A stretch of DNA of 64,000 nucleotides from Perca fluviatilis. Taxonomy: Eukaryota > Chordata > Actinopteri > Perciformes > Percidae. The notes beneath the pieces were generated by a model, which was given only the letters and a program-made list of their open reading frames with translations, was not told where the DNA came from and ran no database searches. The position numbers and the translations under genes were made by a program. The stretch spans positions 8,772,249 through 8,836,248 of the forward strand of contig NC_053126.1 in assembly GCF_010015445.1 (NCBI RefSeq), given 5' to 3'. Below, one piece after another: positions 50,576-61,260 of this stretch (the stretch's first letter is position 1; each line of letters opens with the position of its first letter).

Positions 50576-53500
50576 AAATTCAGTACGGTAAAGGTAGATG
50601 TTTTTGTATTTTAAAAACAGTTTGTTGTAGATTTATTTCTCATGATTTCATTTTACCCACATATTCATGGATCAATAAATATTTATAGCAATAAAATAAA
50701 AGAATCCAGCTGCTACACAGGCAGGTAGGCCAAATAGTATGTGCCAGAGTCTAACCAATCAGAATCAAGGAGCTTTAAGCATCGCTTTTGGTTGAAGCTG
50801 CCTGTTGGAGCTAGAAAAGAAAAATGGACCAGCAGCCCATTTGTGACTTTGGGGTGGCAGTAGCTCAGTCCGTAGGGAGTTGGGTTGGGAAATGCAGGGT
50901 TGCTAGTTCAAGTCACTGTATGGACCAAAGTATGGAGTGAGGACTGCAGACTGTAGCTGGAGAGATGCCAGATCAGATGCAAGTTGCCCGGATGCACCTG
51001 AGCACTGCCAAGGCAACGAATCCCCCCAATTATCCAGCAGTCGCAGCCCCTCACTCTGACATCTCTCCATTTGTGCATGTATAGGACCTGAGCATGTGTG
51101 TATTTCAGGCCTGTGTGTAGTGTGTTCTAACAAACAGAGTGTAAATTGTAATTACCCCACTGGGGATCAATAAAAAGTATGAATTATGGCTTTTCTACTA
51201 GGAATGTCTCAGTCTGCAGAGGCTGTTTAAGCAAGTGTGGACCTAGTATGGAGGAACTCTGTGGGCGTAAATTATACAGGCTCTGTTGCTTTGCACTGGG
51301 ACCAAGGTTAATTTTAGTTTGTTGTGTTGTTTATGCTGTCAAAATGATTATGGTCTTAAATATCAAGAGTAGGAATCCACATAAACAAATCTCTCTGCCA
51401 CTCTGGAATCATGTGGCTTTTTAGCTCCTCTGTGTTTGAGGTTTGATGTCCTCTTTTATGTACTCTCTTTTATGTAACAGTGTACTTCAGTGAGTTCACA
51501 AAGTACACTGTTAGAAAACTCTGTAGAAATATGGACTAATATACTGTGTTACTATGAAGACATTTTCTGTAATGATATTTCATAGGTGTTTTTCTGTATT
51601 TGGATTTGGACAGAAATGTCCATTAAAGGTACATAAGGTATACTGTAAATCTACAGAATTTTCCGTCTTTGGATTAACATAAATGTCTGTAAACTTAATG
51701 AAAAAGGTACTGGTAATTTTCTGCCAGTTTTCCTACAGGTTGTTTTCTTACAGTGTATTGATTTTATCTGTCTGGTTCTGGATGCCATTGCAAACTGCCA
51801 ATATTCCTGCTTTTTTACTGTACTGTGTTGTACTGTGCTGTATTGTATTGTATACCAGGTATTGTATACCAGTAACAATCCATCTACACATCTACTACAG
51901 TCTATGCACATTCTTCTTTGCAACATATTGTAGTACATTTGAAAAACGGTTTCACTAATCATAAAACATATTAAATTGAGATTGGAATGGATGCTTGAGT
52001 AAAGAGAAGTCAAGCTTCTTTGATGTTACCAAATATCGAGGGTAAATCAAAGTATTCACACATTTTAGATAAACTGTGACAAGATGGAAACAAGTTTTTA
52101 AAGCCAACACATTCACTACCTTTCACTTTCAGGTGTGTAACGAATAATATTTATTTTCTTACCACAGACCAGAGATGGAGTGTACACGCTCGGTGCTATG
52201 ACCTCTGGGATGAGACACAACTGGGTCCAAGCAGTGTTGAAGAATGTGAGGCCCAGTCTTACCCTTGACGTCACAAGGTAAATAAACTTGTTAAAAATGC
52301 TGCATAATTGGTGTCAATTAGCAGTACATAGTCTACATAAGTTCCCTTTTCATTTCTCACAGCTCCCTTTCAGAGCAAGAGACTCATCAGAAATCACAGC
52401 ATGCAGACTCACTGTCAGTTGAGGGTCTGGAGAAAGCTGAAAACCCAGACAGCTTTTTGCAAGAGCAAAAAACCAGTGACAGTGCAGAGGAAACACATCA
52501 ACAGCAGAAAAAAGTCAAACTGCAGCCAGAGGCAGAGGAGAGTTCTGCTGATGCATCGTCAATGATCGCCTCCTCCTCTGCTCCTCCACGGCGGGTGGAG
52601 GAGGTTGAAGGTGCTTTCTGTCTTCAGTGTACGCTTCATGTTGCAACCACGTGGTGCTTCTATATTAGTGGTTTGCAATCATGTTCTAATATTTGCTTCA
52701 TAGGGGAACAGACGCAATGATAGATGTCTACATATCGGTACGTATCACATTGTACTAAATGTATTTCTGTGTATAACCTTCTGTGCACCAGGTGTGACAG
52801 ATGTATCATCGTGTGTAGAAGGAGCTGGAAGTGACGGCTCTACCTCCACAACAATACTTTCAAATCTTGAGTGTTTGGAGCAGCAAGTATCAATAAACGC
52901 CACCTGTGAGCGCACAAAGGAGAAGGATAAATTGCCCTGTGAGCAGCAAACTGGGCAACTTGTCAAAGAGGTGGGATTATGTTTGAGTGTGTGTGTGTGT
53001 GTATATTTGTAATTGACACAATTGACACAACCATTGACTAAAGCATGTTCACCTAAATACGTAAACACAGGAATACCGGATTTGTGTGACAGTCTTGTTA
53101 CTATTTCTCTACAGCTGGAACAAACACAGAAGGAACTCTCTCGACTGCAGCAGTTAAACAGGGATCTGCAGGAAGAGCTAAAACGAGAGAGAGGGAAGCA
53201 TTCCAAGGAAAGGGTGCATCCACAGGTATAACACAGAAGACACTCAAACATATACCATATCACCATGCAAAGCACAGTTTGCCCTAAAAGCTCACTGTTG
53301 TCCCATAGAATGATCCTTTCTCCAACTCGTCTTCGGAACAAGCATTGGTTTTACAGCGGCTGCAGAAGATAAATCATGACCTCCACTTTGAGCTAGAGGC
53401 TCAAAAGAGTAGCCAGGAGGAAGCCAGGGAAGATGAACTACGGCGAAGGGTAGATCTCTTAGCTCAACAAGCGCAGCTACTGGTCACGGGTGACGCCACA

Positions 53501-56500
53501 GCACTTGCACAGGCCCAGCTGGAGCAAGATCGTCGGCAGTTTCGTGAGCAGCAGATGGAGTGGGAGCGTTGCGTGGCGACCCTGAAGGCCCAGCTGAGTG
53601 CCAGTGAGGAGCAGAGGAGGGAGGCCGGGTTGCGCTTCACACAGCTGCAGCAGGAGTTGCAGAGTTTCCACAGTCTCCAGCAGGACGCTGATCGCTTGCA
53701 CAAACATCTCCAAGAGGTGACAACTCAACTTCATGCTAATGAGGAAGCGCAGGCTCAAAAGGAGGCTCGCCTGCAGAAGCACCTCACACTCCTTCAAACA
53801 AGTCAGGACAGAGAACGGAAGAGCTTGGCCGCTAGCCTGGCACATGCAGAGCAACACTCACACGACCTTCAGAAGAGACTGGACAGGGCTGAACAGCAGG
53901 TTGAGAGCCAGAATAAGACCCACACCTGGACCAGGGACATTGAGGAGGCTCAACAACAGCTTCAAGAGGAGCTAGCGTGTACAGTATCTACTGTGCAGAA
54001 ACTTCAAGAGGAAAGAGAGCAGCTCGACCATCGCTGTCAAGAGCTGCAGAACCAGTTATGTGAGGCAGATGAGGAGGTGAGCAGGCTGCAAAGCCGCTTG
54101 AAAACAGATGAGACGCAATACTACAATCTTGAACACTCATACGAGAGAGTTAGTGAGGAGCTGCAGCTGGCCTTAGGGAAGGTGCAGCAAAAGGAGTCTG
54201 AAACACAGGATATACGAGAAGGCTACGAGAGACTCCTAGACAGGAAGGAGCAAGAGCTGAGTGAAGTTTTGCTGAAGATGGAAGTCCTAGGTAATAGCCT
54301 GGAGGACACGGAAGTGAAGCTGAATGACGTATTGAAAGGTTGTACCTGTGCCTTTTCTCAGCAGAAGGATGAGAAAAATGAGAGACAGACAACTGATCTT
54401 CTCACTGTAAATGACAGCAGGCCGAATGCAAGAGACTCGAATGCAGTTGAACATGCAGGAGATTACCCAGAAAGATTTATGTCTGTGATCCAGATGCTTG
54501 AAACCAAGCTTTATGTAACAGAGGAGAAACTAAGGGACATCATGCAAAGACTGGAGGAGCACCAGAGTCACATCAGCTGCCGGGACCCCCACCTTTGCTC
54601 CCAGCTAACTCAAAGCCGAGCCACCGCTCAGCACCTCAGTCTGCTGCTTCACAGTCAGGCCAAACAGAGCCAGCGCTTCGCCCAGGAGACAGAAAACCGC
54701 TGTAGGATGTTGGTCGGTAGGTTTCAGGTCGCACTGAACATCATACAAGCCTGCAGGGAGAGGCTCCAAGCCACTCCGATCAATATTACGGATTTTGAGA
54801 AGCTACTAGCAACCGTTGCTGCCTGCCTTCAGCAGGGAGAGAAAGATGCAGAGAAACAGCAGCATGAATCACACAATGAAAGCAAAGGAGAGGATAGGAT
54901 CCTCAATGATGAGACATTAGCTGGAGCTGAGAGCAACATTAGTGCTCAGAGTAAACCCCCAAAGGATGACATGGAAAGTGTTGGGAAGTGTTTAATGAGG
55001 GAAGTATTTGTAGTAGAAAAAATTGTGTCTGTCCTTCAGAGTCAACATGGCATTGGGCAACTACCCTTAACATCAAGAGAGGATGTGGGGGATGTGGCAC
55101 AAAAGTACAAAAACATAATCTCCCAAAGAATAGCCTTAAAAACAGAAAAAAGGACTGGGAGAGCAGAATGTGACAACAATGGACCTTTAGAGCAGGCCAT
55201 TGTTGGAGTCTGTGCTGAAGCGGAGCTCATTTATGCTGCCTTAAAAGTTCAGCATCAATATGAGAGCACGACTCAAGTAAATAATCAAGAAGTGGAGCCT
55301 CAAAGGAAGAGTCTGGCAGATATTAACCCCCCAGAGTTGGCTTCCTATGAGGAGAAAGTGCAGGGAGAGGGCAGAGGTTCAGAAGGAGCTACAAAACCAG
55401 TTGAAAGGAATGAATCTGATGTCCAAAAGGTAGAAGCAGAGAAAGAACCAGACTGGTTAGCGCGACTAATATCCCGGCTGCAGAGAAGGGCTAAATCCTT
55501 ACACCAACTCTGCCAGGAGATTTCTGATGGCAATGCAGTAGAGTGCAGAGTGGCTGATAATTGGGAAAGTGCTTCTGCGGCTGACTTAAATTGGATGCAG
55601 GAGCAGGCAAAGTTAATTTATTTGTTAGACAGGCTGCACTCAGATTTAGAGCAGCAGCAAAGTGAGGTGTTACAGGACAAACTGCAAGCTTTGTGCGAAG
55701 AGCAGGATATCACATTAAAGGATGAGCAGGAGGCTTTTAATCACACCTTATGTCAGCTTCAGGAGGACATCAGCGTATTAAGAGAAGAACTGGAGCGTGC
55801 TGAGCAAAAGATAGCATCTGTAGAGACTGGGAAGCAGAGACTCCTGGAAGACTTACGGAAAATCGAGGCTTATCACGAGGAACGGATGAAAAAACTGGAA
55901 ATGGGGTTTCAAGAGAAGATTAGGGAACTGCAACAGATCCACGAAAAAGAGATGAAGCACTTGCATGGTTACTACACCAAGTCTTCCAAAGAGAAACAGA
56001 CCAAAACCTGCACAGAGACACCTGCTTTGACCGAAAGTACCTCCTCCCTACCAGACCAGACTGCGGCGGAGAGAAAAACAATATTGGCAGGTGGTGCAGC
56101 AGCCATGAGAGAGGCTTACCAGAAAGATCTTGAAAAACTTGAGGTAACAAAGACCTTATTTCTTTATCAGATACTCTGTCTCTTAAAGAAAGCAATTATT
56201 GATTTATAATAGAGAACCTTCTTTCTAAATTTCAATACAGGCATCCTGTCATCAAGGTGTCACTGCTATGGAGGAAATGCACAGGCAGCTGATAGGTGAT
56301 CTACAGCAGCAGCATCAGACAGAGGTGGCAGCACTTCTGAAGGAGAAAGACAAGCTGCTGCAGGAAGAGACATCCGCCACAATGGCAGGTAAATGTCTTT
56401 CAGCAAGAAGTCATACAAAAATAAAAGCACTTTAGGCTGTTATGTCAATACAAACTGAATTTTTTTCATGACAAGGAATTTTTGCTGAAGTTGTAACAAT

Positions 56501-56613
56501 GTTTAAATTGATTCACAAACAAAATATAACAATGAAGGACATTCTTATAATAACATGGGAACCGACTGCATTAGTTAAATAAATGTTACGAATATATATA
56601 TATATATATACTG

Positions 56614-56668
<55 letters not shown>

Positions 56669-59600
56669 TTAGATGAGCAATTTATGAGATCAGCAACAAA
56701 AAGACTTACTATACAAGAAGCTTTTGTCCATCGTGAAAAGTTAGTTGAAGATTAGCAGAAATTAAGTTACTCTAATGCAACAATGGTAAACAATTACGCA
56801 AGTTTTCATATCTTTCTGCAGCCATTGTAGCAATGAGGAGAGCCCATAAACAGGAGCTGGAGAAAAGTCGATCAGCACAGCCCATCAAGGAGAGCGATGA
56901 CATCGCACAACTGCGCGTGGAATATGAGTGAGTGACTACTGGTCCTTTCACTGCATTTGTTTTTTCTCTTACATTGAAGCTACTGAAAGTCACCTGCATA
57001 CATCTAGCTACTGTGTACACTACTGCAGCATATATTGCAGGACTCTTGGATTGGATTGCATTTTATTGTGATGTGTATTTCCTTTTTTGAACGTATTTAT
57101 TTATTTCTTATTTCTTTCTGCAAAATCATCATGTTTCACTTAAAAATGATTTCATTGCAAACGGAAATATATACAAAACCCACCTACGGCAGGTTGACTT
57201 CCTGTCTTAGATTGAGAATATAATCAATGAATTCATTAACTCAGAATTAGTTTCCTTTCTAAAGTTTAAAGAAAATTGATGAGTTCGAATAACAGAATAA
57301 TTAAGCAATCAATAAATTAAATAGCTAGCAGGTAAAATGTATTTCCACCAGGTGGTGTTAGGAGTCACTCTGTATTTGGTTTTCCAGTCAAGATCGACTG
57401 AAGTTGGGGCGGCCTCTAGCTCACCCAGTAAGAGCGTGCGCCCCATGTAGGCTGAGTCCTTTGCAGCGGCCCGGGTTTGAATCCGACCTGCGGCCCTTTG
57501 CTGTGTGTCATCCCCTTTCTTTCCCCCTTTCCTGTCTATCCACTGTCACTGCCGATTAAAGGGAAAACCTCCCAAAAAATTATCTTAAAAAAAAAAAAAT
57601 TGAAATAAAGAAAAAGATTGACTAAAGTTGATGTTCATACAAAGCATCGGCAGCAGCATTTCTGTGCGCTTCACCACACGGATGAGTACAAACTAACGAG
57701 CCCTGAATTGGCTGCAGTTGTGGCAGCTAAGGTCTTGGCCTGTATCACTGACCGCTGTCCATGGTGCTGATACCTGGAGAGTGATAGAGGAGCAAATACT
57801 AGATTAGAGTGCCATTGTATTTATAAACTCAAACTTTTTTTTTTACACAGACTGGTTGGAAGAATATACAAATGCCATGTTAGGACATGCACCTGTTCTA
57901 ATGAAGATGTAAAAACACTGCCAGAAACTAGGGGGGTGCAAGGGTGGTGGTGATGGTGCAGTGGATATGACACATGCCTTTGGTGCGGAAAACCCGGGTT
58001 TGATTCCCTCTGTGATACATCAACCAATGTGTCCCTGAGCAAGACACTTAACCCCTAGTTGCTCCAGAGGCGTGTGACCTCTGACATATATAGCAATTGT
58101 AAGTCGCTTTGGATAAAAAGCATCAGCAGACATGTAATGTAACTAAATACACTCCCAGTATTTCCATCATTCAATGCAGGCCTGATAGTGAATCTGTATT
58201 TCAAATGTGTAGCTCTATTTAGTCTTGAATAATGTCAATGTTTCCCATTTTTCCTCCAGTTGTACTTTAAGTCTCACCATTTATGGCAGTTTTTCCATAA
58301 AGAAGAATTATTAGCCATTGGACCTGTGTCTGGGAGCTGTTTTTCCCAATTCCTCATAATAGCTTTTTTACTTGCTCTGCTCACTTTACTGTACAACATA
58401 ATGCTTCTGCTTTGCCACTGCAGGAAGGAGATCCAGTTGATGCATAAGGAGCTCGAGGTGTTGTCGCTTCAGCACACTCAGAGATGCCTGGAAAACTCTC
58501 AGCTGAGCCAAGATCTGCAGGATGAGAAACAAGCTTTGATGCAGTACCAAAAAGAAAACCAGGAGCTCAAAAAGAAGCAGGTATAAACATTTTCTTTCCA
58601 CAAAGGTGTCTCAGACAGTGTAGCTGAGTATTCTTCGTTTGTCTTCGATTAACATATCCACATGTCAGTAGTGTAAACAGTGTGTGTTTTTCAAAAGCCA
58701 TTTGTAAAATGTGTCATATCCCCCTCTGTCCCTGTCGTCCCTTAAAGAGAGAGACAGATGAAATGTCTCAACTACATTTCTCGCTAAATGGACAACAAGC
58801 ACGTGTTGCCCCTCAAGTAAACAACTTCTATGAGATGGAGGTAAGTGTCTGGAAAACACGCTTTAACCTTTATCTTTGTCCAACAAAAAAACTTTCAAGA
58901 AGAAGAAAGTAGTGATGCTGTCTGTGTGTTTAATTATTAACATGCGTTTTAATTTGTTTGTGATGGTATAAATGGTTTGTGTATTATTGATTTATCCAAC
59001 TTGAGGTTATAAATACACATGTGAGTGCTGGAAGAAAAGTTGGAATAATGATAATGATTTCCATAGATATACAGTATAATGTTTGCACTTAACGTATACT
59101 CTTCTCTCCTTTACTAGAACACACAACATATAAACTACTGAATAACCGGGATGTACTGTGTTGATGTACTTTATGTTACAGGTGATTCTGCGAGCAAGGG
59201 AGGCAGAAATGCAGTTTCTCAGACAGGAAGCTCGTTCTCTCAGGGAAGATTTGAAGCTTGCTCGAATGGTACTGAAATCTCTTGTAACATCTGGGGATCT
59301 TGCTAGATTACGAGATAAAATTGTGAAATAAATAGTTAGAGAATCTTTTGCATTGATACTTGAACAAAAACATGATTCTTTTTGTATTTACTGAAATTAG
59401 TGAATGAGTATGAATTATCAGTCACAATACAGTCTGCATGGAGTGTGTAGTGTTGTAGAAAGTGTCCCTCTGGTGCTCTAGTTTCAAAAGGGGATATTGA
59501 CCATGCGATCACTTTTGAACAAGTATTAGAGACAGCCCAAAGGCGTCCATTTTGTACTTGCCCTGATGAAGGCCCTAATGGCTGAACTGCATAGGCATGT

Positions 59601-60515
59601 TCTAATGACTTTATGTAGCCAAGAAGATATTAAAGGCTTTTTAACCACTACCCTCTTGAGTGCCTCAGATTCCTTCAACCCTGTTGAATATAAACTGTTT
59701 GTCTGTGTGTATGTGTGTGTATGTGTAACAGGACAAAATATATGCCCAGAACAAGCTCAAGGCCCTCTATACGAACAGCCAGGATGAACCCTATCATGAT
59801 GTCAACAAACTCTGTGAAGATGTCAAGTTTGCCACAAGCGGGGACGCCTCAGGACAGAGCATCGGTGAGACACTTTTTATTTTGTTGCGTATGGGATTTC
59901 TACTCACACACACATTCAAGTCTGAAAAATAAAGCTTATTTGCTTTCTTGCCAAGAGTTAGAGGAGAAGATTAGTGACTATGTAGCTATACAGCCAGCAG
60001 CCTATGGAATAGCTTAGCATAAAGACTGGAAACAAGGGGAACCAGCTAGCCTGGCTCTGTCCCAATGTAACAAAATCCATTTACCAGCACTTCTATCGAT
60101 CTCCTCATCTAACTCTCATAAAGTGCATTCCCCAAAATGTAGAACTACTCCTTTAATTCCCTTCCTGGCTGTTCCTACCCTCTTGTTTTCTTCAGAGGAA
60201 ACTGTGACGAACACAAGTAATGCTGCTTTTCTGAAGAAAACCGAGAAATCCTCCCTCACACGTCAGATCAGAGGAGTGAGATCAAAGGTAACCTTTGTCA
60301 ACTGAGAAATGCCAAACATGTTCCCTTCATATGAACCATTTTAAACGCTTTTTTTAAACCTTCACCTCACAGTAAAGTGTTACAATCATGCTAACTGGAG
60401 ATTAAGAACATTTACTCTTTCTGTTATTTTCTTTTTTGTATGTGTGTTTGGCTTGCAGAGTTTAAAAGAAGGCCTCTCTGCCCAAGAAAGAATGAAGTTG
60501 TTTGAGTCATTCTGA
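45666..60515 (+). CDS. mprip: Myosin phosphatase Rho-interacting protein-like, single PH domain
   Basis: MPRIP links RhoA, myosin phosphatase and F-actin. Coding exons: 45666-45685, 46632-46692, 47657-47996, 48248-48362, 48486-48621, 49849-49905, 49996-50064, 50320-50409, 52168-52277, 52363-52610, 52792-52970, 53115-53225, 53309-56143, 56241-56388, 56822-56927, 58424-58580, 58748-58840, 59182-59268, 59732-59864, 60196-60287, 60459-60515; 5244 nt in one frame, 1747 aa. A basic, Ser-rich N-terminus (28-140) precedes one PH domain (about 229-330; FKKGW, QKHWFVLTD, Trp315). A coiled coil of 945 residues follows in a single exon (513-1457), then the conserved MPRIP tail (FLKKTEKSSLTRQIRGVRSK, SLKEGLSAQERMKLFES). 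That tail favours MPRIP over its paralogue TRIOBP. The N-terminal PH domain of MPRIP is missing, as in short TRIOBP forms. Confidence 0.86.
49172..49325 (-). repeat. inverted repeat arm A in mprip-like intron 5
   Basis: The complement of this segment matches 51154-51289: both contain CCCCACTGGGGATCAATAAA, GGCTTTTCTACTAG, TGTCTCAGTCTGCAGAGGCT, GTTTAAGCAAGTGTGGACCT and AATTATACAGGCTCTGTT. Arm A has a 20-bp AT-rich insertion. The shared start looks like a SINE or LINE tail. Confidence 0.88.
50482..50570. repeat. (ATCT)n microsatellite
   Basis: About 22 tetranucleotide units with one CATC interruption, in mprip-like intron 8, about 75 bp after the donor of exon 8. Confidence 0.97.
50851..51153 (+). 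repeat. tRNA-derived SINE in mprip-like intron 8
   Basis: The head GGGGTGGCAGTAGCTCAGTC resembles a tRNA box A, with a weak box B (AGTTCAAGTCA) near 50910. A long body follows and ends in CCCCACTGGGGATCAATAAA, which is also the start of inverted repeat arm B. Confidence 0.65.
51154..51289 (+). repeat. inverted repeat arm B in mprip-like intron 8
   Basis: It pairs with 49172-49325 over about 135 bp with only scattered mismatches and one 20-bp gap. The arms are about 1.8 kb apart and bracket coding exons 6, 7 and 8. Confidence 0.88.
53309..56143 (+). CDS. mprip: giant coiled-coil exon of the mprip-like gene
   Basis: This exon, part of the transcript above, is 2835 nt, phase 0 at both ends, and open throughout. 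It encodes residues 513-1457. Heptad-like stretches rich in Glu, Gln, Leu and Lys run from QRLQKINHDLHFELEAQ onward. They are broken by a less helical, acidic region around residues 860-1150, and end with an EAYHEERMKKLEMGFQEKIR-type helix. In human MPRIP and TRIOBP a large internal exon is also alternatively used. Skipping it would leave the frame intact and give a protein of about 800 aa. Confidence 0.85.
56586..56676. repeat. (AT)n microsatellite
   Basis: TA/AT dinucleotide run with a few GT interruptions in mprip-like intron 14. Confidence 0.95.
57405..57590 (+). repeat. tRNA-derived SINE in mprip-like intron 15
   Basis: The head GGCGGCCTCTAGCTCACCCA contains a box-A-like stretch, and box B GGTTTGAATCC is near 57474-57484. 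The body CGGCCCTTTGCTGTGTGTCA is followed by a pyrimidine-rich region and an A-rich tail. The copy at 63167 is of the same family. Confidence 0.82.
57940..58142 (+). repeat. V-SINE-like element in mprip-like intron 15
   Basis: A tRNA-like head with box-B-like GGGTTTGATTCCC (about 57996-58008) is followed by the conserved teleost SINE core: GTCCCTGAGCAAGACACTTA, CCCTAGTTGCTCC and TTGTAAGTCGCTTTGGATAA. It ends in TAATGTAA repeats. The resemblance to the V-SINE core is from memory. Confidence 0.75.
60010..60155. repeat. dispersed repeat fragment
   Basis: The run TAGCATAAAGACTGGAAACA...GCTAGCCTGGCTCTGTCC shares its layout with 22395-22470 (GGCATAAATACTGGAAACGG...GCATGGCTCTGTCC). It is a fragment of a repeat family present at least twice in the window; its class is unknown to me. 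Confidence 0.6.
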
Positions 60516-60733
60516 TCCAAACAAGATGAGAAAGTGGAATATATGTTTCAGAGTAAAACTGCTGTTTGGTCAGTGCAGTTTAAAGACAGAGGATGTATTA
60601 TACATTATGTCTGTTATATGTAACATTTGTTATTACACAGTATGTGTTATATTATATGTAACTGTTTTTTACTGTGTAAAAAGTTGATTTGTTGTTTGTT
60701 GTTGTTGTTAATATACTTTAGAAAATATGCACA

Positions 60734-60771
<38 letters not shown>

Positions 60772-61260
60772 GAGAGAGAAAAGGCATCATAATACCACTA
60801 GAGGGAGCAACAAACTGTTTTAGATAACATTTCTAAAAGATTTACTCTAAAATATAACACTGTAATCACAAAGAAATTATATATATTTTGTTCGTCAGTA
60901 CATTGCACAGTGTAACTTATAGACACACTGCCTGTGTTTTCATGAAATCACTCAGTGTGTTGCATCAGTTGTATAAAAATGTGTTATTGTTATGTTATTT
61001 ACATATTGTACCACTAGATGTAGCATAATACAACATTTACTACTTTTGAAACAGAGGTTGATGTCGGTGTATCTTTTCTGATGACATGCAGTTGTTTTAT
61101 GACCCAAAATATTTGAGCTGCAAAATCAAATTAGGGCAAGAATTTTAGGAAGGTTACTATTTTTTATCAACATATGAAACAATTAGTCATGATGTATGAA
61201 GATGTTCTATTCTGGCATCATTCAGTTATATAAATTCAAACAATAAAGTATTTGTTAGTT
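60516..61260 (+). other. mprip: mprip-like 3' UTR with poly(A) signal
   Basis: This follows the stop at 60513-60515. A canonical AATAAA is at 61242-61247. A (GT)n run lies at 60736-60768. Confidence 0.6.
60736..60768. repeat. (GT)n microsatellite
   Basis: About 16 GT units in the presumed 3' UTR of the mprip-like gene. Confidence 0.95.

Noticed and set aside
53464..54392. Antisense frames within the giant exon
   Set aside because: They mirror a high-GC, low-complexity coiled-coil coding sequence on the other strand.
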